Part shown: positions 30,673 to 38,658 of the stretch, in pieces
Layout: each line of letters opens with the position of its first letter
Numbering within the stretch: the stretch's first letter is position 1
Source: Russula earlei
Taxonomy: Eukaryota > Basidiomycota > Agaricomycetes > Russulales > Russulaceae
Assembly (NCBI GenBank): GCA_025769875.1
Contig: JAGFNK010000493.1
Location: 1-38,658, forward strand
DNA length: 38,658 bases
Direction: 5' to 3'
Notes under the pieces: generated by a model
The model's input: the letters and a program-made list of their open reading frames with translations, nothing else
What the model was told of the DNA's origin: nothing
The model's database searches: none
Program-made: the position numbers and the translations under genes

Positions 30673-31280
30673 TGTAACGGCGTTGCGGCCGTTAGAGCAT
30701 TAGCTCAAGGTTCAATGGGGCCAAGTCCCTGTGACTTGGTTCAAGGGTTCAGTGGGGGCCGGCTCGAGGAGACCGGTTCAAGGGTTTAGCGTCTCAAGGC
30801 TGAGTCAGACAATGACTTAGTCCTCAGACAGAGTCGATCTTCTGGTTTCACAGAAGAGGAGGACGATGAGAGAGAGACAGAGGAAGGAGAGGAACACAAG
30901 GGTTCCTTGAGGTGTGCTTAGGTCAAGCAGAGTAAAGGCCAGCACAAGCAAGTTGTGATTTGAGAGAGTATACAGGGTAAGGGATGTGACAGGAAATGGG
31001 ACAAAGCTAAGCTTGGGGCATTCCCCAGCTTTTACAGGCGCTTAAATACTGTATGTAGCGAGGCTGTACAGTACTATAAGCAGAACAATAAGTAAAAAGG
31101 CAGATCAATAGCAAAAGTAGCTCAACAATAGATGAAACATAATAAGTGAAACACAATAGATGAAACACAATAAGGGATCACCATCAAGGGATAAAATGGT
31201 AACCACGGAAACGGAAATAATAAAAGGGACAATGATGGGAAGGGATTATGGATGAACCGACAAGGGGGTAAATCATAACA
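30673..31280 (-). mobile_element. Solo LTR of a fourth, probably gypsy-type, family
   Basis: A 608-bp insertion beginning TGTAACGG and ending ATCATAACA, with a perfect 5-bp duplication and no coding content. Read on the minus strand it begins TGTTATGATTTACCCCC and has TATTTAAG (31043-31050) about 235 bp in, which suggests a minus orientation. The orientation call is tentative. It holds many 'caatagatgaaacac'-type short repeats near 31120-31180. Confidence 0.82.
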
Positions 31281-31398
31281 GCTGCAGCATATGAGCTGAG
31301 CCGGTGATGCCCGGTCCGGGTGATCCAACGCGTCAACGCATCTGAGTTGTGATCATATCACAACACACCTGAGACTCTAGGCAGTGCAGATCTCAACA

Positions 31399-32549
31399 TA
31401 TCTACGAACTCACGCTCACCGCCTATGCCTTCGCTCCTCGTCCATGCCTACTGCCACCACCTGCAATGGAGATGACCATGCCGCCACCACCACAAGACAA
31501 CACCACCACCACACAGTTGCCATCTCATCACTGCCGCCCTCATCTCCATCACCTCCGTTTCCCATCACCCTCGCCTCTTCCATCATCGCTATCGCCGATT
31601 GCTGCCTTCGCGTCTTCTGCAGCACAAGCAGCCATGACCACCGCCTCAAGTCAGACACGAAAGGCTCAAAACACTCACATTCAGACACTTGACCGAGGAC
31701 GGTCAAAGTTTCAAGCCCCTGGGAGGTGTAAGGAAGATTATGGCTGGCCTCGAAATCACATGCAAAAATGCAACATGACATGACATGAGACTGACACCTC
31801 AGCTCCCTTTCATCCCTTGCCACCTCCCTCTTGTTCCAGGCAGTCCACCGACTGCACACCACAAGCCATCTTGCGTGCGACATCAAGACCTCAATCGCAT
31901 CACCCAGCCCTCGCCACCAACCACACACGCATGCACGCCTTGGCACACTAGACACGTTCACATCTCAAGCCTTTCATGACCGCCTCGACCGTCTCAACCA
32001 GTCTTGATTCACTTTCATGCCTTTCATCTCTAGTACCTCTCTCCTGTATATAAAAACACCCTAGCTACTCTGTAGTAGAAAGTGTTTAGAATAGGACCCC
32101 TCTTTGCAACCCACTCCTCTCTGTCTGTGAAAAACAAGAAGGATGGTCAGATCGAGAGGCAAGAGGGGTGATGAGTGGCTGGCCGTGACTCCAATTGCAC
32201 TGGAAACAACATTGCACACCACAACACTTGAGTCAAAAACACTATGGGGCTGCCTCAAGACAGCCTGTGGGTACAACATGAGGAAAACATAATAGATATA
32301 GACCATGATTTTGAGTTGTAATTCATCTAATACACATGTGGAGGTGGCTTGAGTCCAGCTCCACCAATTCTCACTCAAATCTCATGAAAACAATGGGGCT
32401 GCCTAGCCCTCATTCAGGCAATTCAGGAACAATAAATTTCATATGAATTGAAGCTGTTTTGAAGGAGATATTTATTCCACATGTTTGAGGGGGTTTCTGC
32501 GCCGATTTGGGTGGAATTCAAGCTCCACCAGGTGCACTGAAAATGGCAA
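31399..32549. mobile_element. Tc1-like-I, right half of a second copy
   Basis: It matches 7053-8207 throughout, including the TATA block, the 49-codon phrase MVRSRGKRGDEW and the terminal TIR ending GGCAA before TA. Its left half was removed or displaced where Copia-D inserted. The right flank is a gypsy RT fragment. Confidence 0.83.
31416..31961 (-). CDS. Possible 181-aa ORF, second copy
   Basis: It has the same length as the 7072-7617 frame, beginning MNVSSVPRRAC, with substitutions spread along it and no stop or indel. It shares the conserved DFEASHNLPYTSQGLETLT core. Function is unknown; see the first copy for the reservation about overlapping plus-strand frames. Confidence 0.25.
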   Translation of the reverse strand: MNVSSVPRRACVCGWWRGLGDAIEVLMSHARWLVVCSRWTAWNKREVARDERELRCQSHVMSCCIFACDFEASHNLPYTSQGLETLTVLGQVSECECFEPFVSDLRRWSWLLVLQKTRRQQSAIAMMEEARVMGNGGDGDEGGSDEMATVWWWCCLVVVAAWSSPLQVVAVGMDEERRHRR

Positions 32550-32551
32550 TA

Positions 32552-32705
32552 AAAGAAAGATTCAAAATTCAGACCAGTACAAGACTATAGAAGACTCAAT
32601 CAATAGACCATACCCAATGTTTATCCACTGCCTCTAATCCCAGAACTGATACATGCACTCACTGGGAAGGAATTATTCACCAAATTTGATGTCAGATGGG
32701 GATAC
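32552..32705 (+). pseudogene. Gypsy reverse-transcriptase fragment
   Basis: In one frame it reads KKDSKFRPVQDYRRLNQ, one TAG, then TIPNVYPLPLIPEL and GKELFTKFDVRWGYN. These are the canonical first RT motifs of a Ty3/gypsy element, with the first catalytic Asp in FDVRWGYN. It is only about 50 residues long. The Tc1-like-I terminus bounds it on the left and a candidate LTR on the right. Confidence 0.85.
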
Positions 32706-32708
32706 AAC

Positions 32709-33177
32709 TGTCATGAACCATTTCCTCAAGAGGGCCCTTGAAGGACCCTTCCTTATTAGAGGAAACCCAGCCTCTATGATGCCACCCTGTTCACACAAGC
32801 AAAAGGGGTGAGTAGAGGTGTCCACAATATTGCACGTGCAGTGTCGTGTGATTGATTCTAGGCACAATCAACATACAACAAGCCCTACTTAGTGGCAACC
32901 CTTCTAGCAATATAAGACAGTACTATAGGCTCCCTAAAGACTCCATAGGATAACCCAAAGTGCTCTACAATAGACACTAATGAAGATACTATAGGCCCTA
33001 TAACGTGTTATTAGACTAACTCCAATAACCTTAGAACAAACTATAAGGCACTACTAAGGACCTTAATAGAAGTATTAGGGTCAACTCTAAGGACCCTAAT
33101 AGAACTATATAAGGGGCCTTATGGACAACTCTACTCCATGGACAAAATGACAAGTCCTCAGATGACTGGCCCTGAAT
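32709..33177 (+). mobile_element. Candidate LTR fragment of unknown family
   Basis: It begins TGTCATGAACC exactly where the RT motif is broken, is non-coding, and has a TATA-like box (CTATATAAGG, 33106-33115) preceded by a short repeat 'aaggaccctaatagaac' (two forms, 33055-33105). No target duplication can be shown because the Tc1-like arm at 33180 cuts the right side. It could also be unrelated intergenic sequence. Confidence 0.4.
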
Positions 33178-33179
33178 TA

Positions 33180-33707
33180 TTGCCGTTTTCAGTGCACTTG
33201 GCAGAGTTTGAATTCCACCCAAATTGGTGCAGAAAACCCTCTCAAACGTGTGGGGCGAATATCTCCCTCAAAACAGCTTCAATTCACGTAACACTTATTG
33301 TCCCTGAATCGCCTGAATGAGGGCTAGGCAGCCCCATTGTTTTCATGAGATTTGAGTGAGAATTGGTGGAGCTGGACTCAAGCCACCTCCACATGTGTAT
33401 TAGATGAATTACAACTCAAAATCACGGTCTATATCTATTATTTTTCACTCATGTTGTACCCATGGGCTGTCTTGAGGCAGCCCCATAGTGTTTTTGACTC
33501 AAGCATTGTGGTGTGCAACGTTGTTTCCCTCATATCATGTGACAGTAGCACGGTCGTGTGCCAGGAAGGAGCCCCCCCAGAAAGTGCACACCTCAGCCCA
33601 TGGGGCGGTGAAATGTGTCCAAGAATGCAGAATGACTTCATAAGACTGAAGCTCCAAAGAGGAGGAGCACCTAGCGGGAACGTGAGAACGCATTTGTTCA
33701 TTCAACT
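33180..33707. mobile_element. Tc1-like-II left arm, truncated
   Basis: It matches 11635-12165, beginning TTGCCGTTTTCAG after TA, including both AGGCAGCCCCAT motifs and the 'gaagctccaaagaggagg' segment. It is cut by the Gypsy-2 LTR at 33708. Confidence 0.83.
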
Positions 33708-34201
33708 TGTCACCGACTGGGGGCAGTGTTGCTGACAAATCGGTTCACACGCGAGACGAGCGCAGCAAGTCGAGCAAGACACTAAGTCTTCGCGAGTTTC
33801 GGGGATCTCGGAGACGATATTGCCAAGGCAAATATGTTCCGCAGAGAAGGGAGACTACAAATAAGTCTTCGCGTTGAGAAGACTTATGAGCAGCAGAAGT
33901 TTCAGACGATGTGCTTGATGTCTTGCAAGCCTACAAGTCCTGAAGTTCAAAATCCAGTGATATTTCACAGGAGAACAAGCTTAGGGCTTTTCCTCGTAAA
34001 ACAGCAGTCTTATATACACACTAGATACTATATCAAATAGTATTCATGAGGTGGAAGCGAGGCGATCGAACTAGAACACGCAGGAAACGTCTGGTATGTG
34101 CGAGGCTATGGAAGGGTCATAAAACACGCAGGAAACTTGAGACATGTCCGGGTAGGCTTATCCAGTTGCCAGTCCGGTCCGAAGTACCGGTTCTTGTGAC
34201 A
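33708..34201 (-). repeat. Gypsy-2 3' LTR (minus)
   Basis: On the minus strand it begins TGTCACAAGAACC and ends GTCGGTGACA (494 bp), with a TGTCAC/GTGACA inverted terminus. The purine tract AAGGGGGTGA precedes it. It is a diverged inverse of 1-467. Confidence 0.85.
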
Positions 34202-34212
34202 TCACCCCCTTG

Positions 34213-34781
34213 TTAAGGTCTAACCTGTGTAGGGGTGGACGTTAGAGACGCAGCGATGGGTATGATAGTGGAGTTGGTCTCGAGGGACTCGACATATTTT
34301 GTGTACTTTACAGCATCAATGTGGAGTTCTGCAAAGGTCTGCTTTGTGTCCGTGGCGATTGCAGAGAACGCAGGTAGTGATTTTGGGACAATCGACGGTG
34401 TCGTGTCCCCCGTCGAGACACCAGGAACATTTGTCGGAGGTACAGGGGGAGAATTGATACCAAGGATCCATGATCGCCTCTTTGGCATCTTTATGTTCCT
34501 GTTCGGTTAGTTGCAGCATGGATTGGAACAGGATTCTGGGTTCGAGTTGGGTTTTGGCGTTAGCTCTAGCCAACTTGACCTCACTGTCCCGAATTTCCCA
34601 CAGCATGTCGTGGTAACGTCCTCTAGCTGTCACGAGTTGATTGGCCATCTGTCGCGCTCTTTTTATGGCGAATCAATACCGAAGGACTTCGGCTTCGAGG
34701 GACAGATCTTGCTCGAAGGTGAGGGCTTCGTTGATGGCCTTGGTATGTCTAAGCCCTTCTTGGAATAAGAAGGCATCTTTT
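34213..34781 (-). pseudogene. Gypsy-2 post-pol ORF, C-terminal coiled coil and twin zinc knuckles
   Basis: On the minus strand KDAFLFQEGLRHTKAINEAL leads into a charged helical stretch, with one TGA (RY*FAIKRARQ). Then comes a 110-codon frame ending in two consecutive zinc knuckles: C74-C77-H82-C87 and C93-C96-H101-C106, both CX2CX4HX4C and numbered from MANQL at 34648. After a stop, a second frame continues to a TAA at 34213-34215 (ending SLTSTPTQVRP), eight bases from the purine tract. It is broken by at least one stop and two shifts, and resembles the Gypsy-3 post-pol module. Confidence 0.7.
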
Positions 34782-34831
34782 GTAGTGAGGAGAGGACGAG
34801 GGTAGGGGTCGGCACGAGCTCAAATCGAGAT

Positions 34832-35476
34832 TCAGTGAGTAGGACATCCGGGGCCGTATGTCGTGGTGACAGATGGGAATCCATTGGTCAGATCGGGTAG
34901 AACGAATCGCGGGGGAATAGTATCGTCTTCATTGCCAGGGTCAGGGATCAATACGTCAAGTCCTAGAGTTCCCTCCATCCAGCCGTCTCCCAGTTCGCGC
35001 AGTTCAGCCGCAGTATCTGTTCCCGGAGCTATAGGTATTGTGTAGGCCGGTGGGGGAGTGTCGTTGTTTCGTGGGGGTATTGGGACAAAGTTTTCGTTGA
35101 GGAGTATCAAATTGATTGGTTGTTGGGGGATGGGTGTGTCGAGTCGAGGAGGGATGGGGATAGGGTCAGGAGAGGGGGAGCGAACGTGATAGGATGGACT
35201 GCGGGCAATTGGGGAGTCAGTTCCTCTGGTGGGGGAGTGGTTGCCAAAGGCTCGCAGTATGGTGGGTAGAGTTTCTTCGTGCCAAAGTTCTTGGGCTTGC
35301 GCTATCATTGCTGCATGTCGTGCTGCACGTCGTATTAGGAGTCGAGCGTTGATAGTCGCGGCCGTAGAAGGAGATGGTTCTCTAGAGATTGGTAGAGGAA
35401 TAAGAGTTGGGGAGTGTGGGGGAGTAGGGACGAGAGTAGTGGAAGAGGAGGTGGGTGAGTTAACGTTGGAGGACAT
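34832..35476 (-). pseudogene. Gypsy-2 post-pol ORF, Pro/Ser-rich N-terminal part
   Basis: The first plausible ATG (MSSNVNSPTSS) lies 55 bp after the pol stop codon. It opens about 214 codons: a Ser/Thr/Pro-rich segment, a short basic helix (TINARLLIRRAARHAAMIAQ) and an acidic region (ELRELGDGWMEGTLG, then DPGNEDDTIPP). The frame opens earlier (35689), overlapping the end of pol, so a frameshift or reinitiation is conceivable. It breaks before the coiled-coil part at 34781. Confidence 0.55.
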
Positions 35477-35531
35477 GTTGGAATGGGAAGAATGGAGTGG
35501 TGGGGAGTGTTGATTGAGATTGGTGGTCTTT

Positions 35532-35887
35532 TTATACACTGGGTTGTCCAGCCATAGCAGAGTAGAATTCTTTGAGGAGTCTAGGGGCATTGAGGTTGTG
35601 GTGGTCGACCCATGAGTCATCTGATGATGGGTAACCTTTCCAGTGTACGAGGTATTGAAGTTTACGTTTTCGTCCAAACCTTCTGGCATCTAGAATGGTC
35701 TCGACCTCGTATTCTTCTTCGTTATCAATGATCGGAGGGGGTCGTGTGAACGGTGTGCCATATTCTTCTGTTTCTATATATGGTAGAAGTAGGTTGACAT
35801 GGAAGACGTCGTGTATTTTCATGGATGGTGGAAGTTGGAGTTGGTAAGCGACTTTAGAAATCTTTTTTGCGATGGGAAAGAATCCAT
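35532..35887 (-). pseudogene. Gypsy-2 pol C-terminus with chromodomain
   Basis: From the LTR junction the minus strand reads FFPIAKKISKVAYQLQLPP and MKIHDVFHVNLLLPY, the integrase C-terminal region. Then comes a chromodomain: EEEYEVETILDARRFG, LQYLVHWKGYPSSDDSWV and APRLLKEFYSA. It ends at a stop at 35532. The first few residues of the open frame (MVRN) come from the inserted LTR. Upstream pol is cut off by the Gypsy-1 LTR at 35888. Confidence 0.85.
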
Positions 35888-36716
35888 TGTTACGAACCAA
35901 GGCCAGGTCCTGGCCATAGATTGTCCTATTTCACTCAAGAAAGACCTCTCTCACTTTGCATTGCCGACTCCCTTCCATTTTCTGGGCTATCCCTCCTGCG
36001 GTACAAGATATCGCTATTGCAAAGGCACTATAACACGACCAGGCACACGTTTCCTAATCGGGTAATCATCGCGTGGCAGCCACATGGCCACCCAGCCACC
36101 AAGGACCTGAAACAGCGGCACAAACTCTTAGAAACTGTTGCATAAATCATCTGACGTCATCAAGGCTCCAATGACATCATGGCTGACTGAGCGACTCCAC
36201 AGTGACCTCATAGGCTCACTAAGCGCTCCACAGTGACATCATAATGATGTCATCGCTCCACAATGATCAGTAATGCGCTCAGTAAGCCTGAAACTTGACA
36301 CAAGCAAGATTATGCCTCTGTAGTCCTATTGGATGGTACCAAAGAGTCTAGAATAGTCCCAGTTCTTTGTAATCGACCCTGTACACTGTATATAAGCCCC
36401 AATGAAGCATGGCAGTCATCAGACTGTCCATTTGTGATACTCTCATCTTCCTGGGTACTCCCCTGTGACCGCTCAGTCTAAAGATTCCCCTCGCCTCCAA
36501 GGTACTCTTCAACGACTGCCTTGTTTAAAGCCCCCTAGCTACACTGGCCTCTAGCCTTCGCCTTTGTCTCTTGCAACACCTACCAGTCCCCATCTGGTAC
36601 CTCCTCGTCGTTTGGCTCGTCCTCCTGTTCAACGCCACTTACGCCACGTACCATCTGTTCCAACCCTTGCCCACCTGCTCCTGAGTCCTTAGTGATCAGC
36701 AGTACGTGTCTTGACA
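35888..36716 (+). repeat. Gypsy-1-family LTR, full length
   Basis: It begins TGTTACGAACC and ends TTGACA (829 bp). It aligns end to end with the solo LTR at 664-8848 and with the start of the LTR at 10206. No matching 5-bp duplication follows at 36717 (TCTGG against TCCAT on the left), and unrelated open coding sequence starts within 35 bp. It is therefore more likely a 5' LTR of an element running off the window than a solo LTR. TGGACAGTC at 36719 could be a PBS, but I cannot assign its tRNA. Confidence 0.8.
36389..36395 (+). promoter_or_regulatory. TATA box of the Gypsy-1-family LTR
   Basis: TATATAA is conserved at the equivalent site of the solo LTR (about 8339-8347, minus). Two ATGs (36402, 36409) lie within 22 bp of it and would fall before a start site 25-30 bp downstream of the box. 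Confidence 0.55.
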
Positions 36717-36747
36717 TCTGGACAGTCTCTCATCATCCCTGTATTGA

Positions 36748-38508
36748 CCAGCCAACGCTCAAGTGTCCACTCCTAACTCCCCCACTTTGGTTAACACCTC
36801 CTTGCGCCTCCCTTCTCCCCTGCAACCTACCCCACGCACTGCCCTTCGCATCCTCACTGAAGACATCAACCCAGTCGACACATCCTCGCCCCTCAGCATC
36901 TTGTACTCCCCAACAGCCCCACCATCGTCTCCCAGCATTCCCCAACCTATCCCAGGTGACTTTGTCCCTGTTGGCACTCCCCCTCCTGCGCAGAACGAGC
37001 AACAGCAAGCAGACCGACCCCCCTTGCCTGAAGGCTTCCTTGACCGTCCCCCTTGCACAGCATTTCGCTTCCATCTGCACCAGTACTTCGTCCTCCCTAC
37101 CACCAATTGTCGCCAGGAGCAGTGGCGCCCCCTCCACGACTTGAATCACCAAGACTACCTTGGACACATCCCTACCTCAGACCAGTTAGCTCGTCGCGCG
37201 TTCACAGACACCTTCACTACCGCCTTTCGTGCACGCATCGTCCACACTTTTGCGGTCAAACCCTCCAACGCTGCCCTTGCCACCCAGTACAATCTCACAC
37301 CCTTCGGCATCTGCTCCAACGTCGGGATATACGCCCCAGACGCTGACTTCCCCCTTGGACGCATCGCATACATTTTTAACACCTCGTTATTTAGGAAACT
37401 ACTTACCTTGCCTGCTATCTACCGCCCTGCTTACGAGGGCTCGTTTTGCTTATCTATCGTACACGACTTCTTGGACGGACGTCTCGCTTTCGCATACGGC
37501 TACTTACACTTCGAGGAGAACAGTAACCACGTGTCCCTACGTCACTATTCGACTTATACAGTCGACACCATCCGCTTTAACCCCCAGCTACTTCGCTTTT
37601 GCTTTACGCCTCGTATTCCCCCTAACCCTCTCGAAATAATTGAGAGGTACCAGCTCGAAAACTATAGATCTTGCGCACAGGTTCTTAAAAAGTAAGAACC
37701 ACCCTTGTAACGCTTCAATAAAGATTGAATAAAGATCCTTTTCTTGTTTTAACTAAAGTGCCACAGAGAATACGCCTTAGAAGAAGACGAAGAAGAAGAC
37801 GCTATCACTCGACACGTCTTAAGCCTAAATCATTATCGAACTTGGACCTCCGTCGCATTCCCTGTCACCACTTTAACCAACTTACACGACGTACCAGAAA
37901 TTGAACCACCTCACGAGGACTTCCCCCACCTTATTGTTAAAGAGTTCCTTGGAGTCTTGCCTTTTGGACAGCTCTTAAGCCACGACGAACACGCACTATA
38001 CCTTGAAACCCTTAGTCGACTTCTACCACCAGCACGACAACAACTATTATATTGGCACCTTGCTCAAGCAAAGAACATCCAAGGACAACCAGTTGACTAC
38101 CAATCCTTACGCACCAGTGAATTAAACCTCTGGACCAGAGTCATTCAACCATGCCACCACATCATTATCCACTCCTTGAGAACAGGATACCGCTTATTCT
38201 ACTTAGCTTGGACATACATCAGCTACTATCGTCTCACTGTCCAGTTCTACCACCTACGCCTCAACAGAATACAAAGGGAAAATCAATCTTACGTCCAACT
38301 TGCTGTTGTACCAGGAATACACAACACCTTTGATTGGGAAACTAACTCTTGGCTATACGACGCAGACTACAATCAACCTTGGGCAATTACCAGTCCAGAC
38401 GCCTCATATACTGGTCCCCCTGCAGTACTATTCTGTCCCAGCAATCCTAGAAGCCTCGAGTCTTGCCCCTCGACCCCTCACACCGATTCAAACCACTGTC
38501 CCAACTAG
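36748..38508 (+). CDS. Two-exon ORF of unknown family, methionine-free, in gag position
   Basis: Exon 1 is open from 36748 to 37691. A 75-bp intron (37692-37766) joins it in frame to exon 2, which ends at TAG 38506-38508. About 560 residues are open and none is Met, so the start must be non-AUG or lie in an unseen upstream exon. The N-terminal 100 residues are Pro/Ser/Thr-rich. A globular-looking region follows (FRFHLHQYFVLPTTNC, NLTPFGICSNVGIYAPDADF, YEGSFCLSIVHDFLDG). After the intron come an acidic patch (LEEDEEED) and an aromatic- and His-rich part (PCHHIIIHSLRTGYRLFYLA). I recognise no domain. Its place directly behind a gypsy 5' LTR suggests a Gag-like protein of Gypsy-1; this is inference. 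Confidence 0.6.
37692..37766 (+). other. Probable intron, also carrying polyadenylation-like signals
   Basis: Donor GTAAGA, branch-like TTTTAACTAA at 37747-37756 and acceptor CCACAG. Splicing gives ...VLK-K-EYALEED in frame (AA + A). Unspliced, the frame stops at TAA 37693-37695. Two AATAAAG motifs lie inside, so either splicing or polyadenylation could occur here. Confidence 0.6.
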
Positions 38509-38658
38509 CCAGGAACGTTGGTCTGCCAGCACAGAAGATACCGAGTCAAATCCCTGGACAGCAAGGTGTAACTGCAAAACAGAGTATTGCATGTGCAACT
38601 TTCGACCAGACACACCTCCTACTCCTGACAGGAATTACCCTGTGGACGCCAGGCGATT
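38180..38658 (+). CDS. Overlapping frame with Cys-rich motif, runs off the window
   Basis: The frame shifted +1 relative to exon 2 is open from about 38180 to the window end and overlaps exon 2 for about 325 bp. Past the exon 2 stop it reads APRPLTPIQTTVPTSQERW and then CNCKTEYCMCNFRPDTPPTP, a CXCX5CXC cluster followed by Pro/Thr. This looks more protein-like than the last 25 or so residues of exon 2. Either a 1-base indel near 38420 broke a single ORF, or a +1 frameshift or second intron joins them. Function is unknown; the Cys cluster may bind metal or nucleic acid. Confidence 0.5.

Larger units (their letters stand above)
28283..31398 (-). mobile_element. Copia-D: 5' LTR and gag-integrase part, truncated
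   Basis: This is a minus-oriented relative of Copia-C. Its 5' LTR occupies 31398-31286 and 30672-30307 (479 bp without the inserted solo LTR). PBS GGTTATGGGCCC lies at 30306-30295, with gag-pol beyond it. The element is cut at 28283, inside integrase, by the Gypsy-3 LTR; RT, RNase H and the 3' LTR are absent from the window. Just outside its 5' end, Tc1-like-I sequence (TATCTACGAACTCACG) matches 7052 onward, so Copia-D landed in a Tc1-like-I copy. Confidence 0.87.

Noticed and set aside
38151..38333. First ATG after the desert as the start of a 60-aa gene
   Set aside because: It lies out of frame inside exon 2, has no recognisable content and ends quickly.
1..38658. tRNA, rRNA or other structured RNA genes
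   Set aside because: The only tRNA-like match is the 12-base copia primer site. I saw no cloverleaf or rRNA core sequence.

Overview
The window looks like a transposon graveyard from a filamentous basidiomycete, probably an Agaricomycete (inference). The grounds are chromodomain-bearing Ty3/gypsy elements, Ty1/copia elements, a Tc1-like transposase gene with four introns of 46-50 bp, and nested insertion. I found no rRNA, tRNA, CRISPR array or ordinary host gene that I can support. Only one long retroelement ORF (21348-25397) is intact. One unusual spliced ORF (36748-38508) is close to intact.

Layout, left to right. (1) 1-10508 is a four-deep nest. A plus-strand Gypsy-1 pol (468-663, resuming at 8854) is split by a minus-strand solo Gypsy-1 LTR (664-8848, TSD GTACC). 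That LTR is split by a Tc1-like inverted-repeat element (855-8207, TA target). That element is split by Copia-A (1235-6185, TSD TCATC). A Gypsy-2 LTR fragment fills 1-467. (2) Copia-B (10509-11634) interrupts the Gypsy-1 3' LTR and is itself cut by a 7.6-kb Tc1-like element (11635-19216). This element has 1.37-kb inverted arms, a decayed DD34E transposase and a decayed, apparently captured gene with a SAM-like C-terminus. (3) 19217-28282 is Gypsy-3 (integrase, chromodomain, a post-pol coiled-coil/zinc-knuckle ORF and a 3' LTR). It is split by a 5.9-kb Copia-C structure (TSD GCCGA) whose intact 1349-aa gag-pol ORF is bracketed by LTRs fused head-to-head into palindromes. (4) 28283-31398 is Copia-D (minus), truncated at 28283 by Gypsy-3, with its LTR split by a 608-bp solo LTR (TSD GCTGC). 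(5) 31399-33707 holds two broken Tc1-like arms around a gypsy RT scrap and a candidate LTR. (6) 33708-35887 is Gypsy-2 (minus), with a post-pol ORF ending in two zinc knuckles. (7) 35888 to the end is a Gypsy-1-family LTR followed on the plus strand by a two-exon ORF of unknown family.

The most unusual signal is in the last segment. From about the predicted transcription start in the LTR (36412) to 38150 there is no ATG in any sense-strand frame, although more than 550 codons are open once a 75-bp intron is removed. This suggests non-AUG initiation, with scanning ribosomes able to pass through to a downstream ORF. Next in interest are the palindromic Copia-C structure, the long-armed Tc1-like element with a duplicated captured gene, and the post-pol zinc-knuckle ORFs shared by two gypsy families.

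The element names Gypsy-1 to Gypsy-3, Copia-A to Copia-D and Tc1-like-I/II are local labels, not database names.
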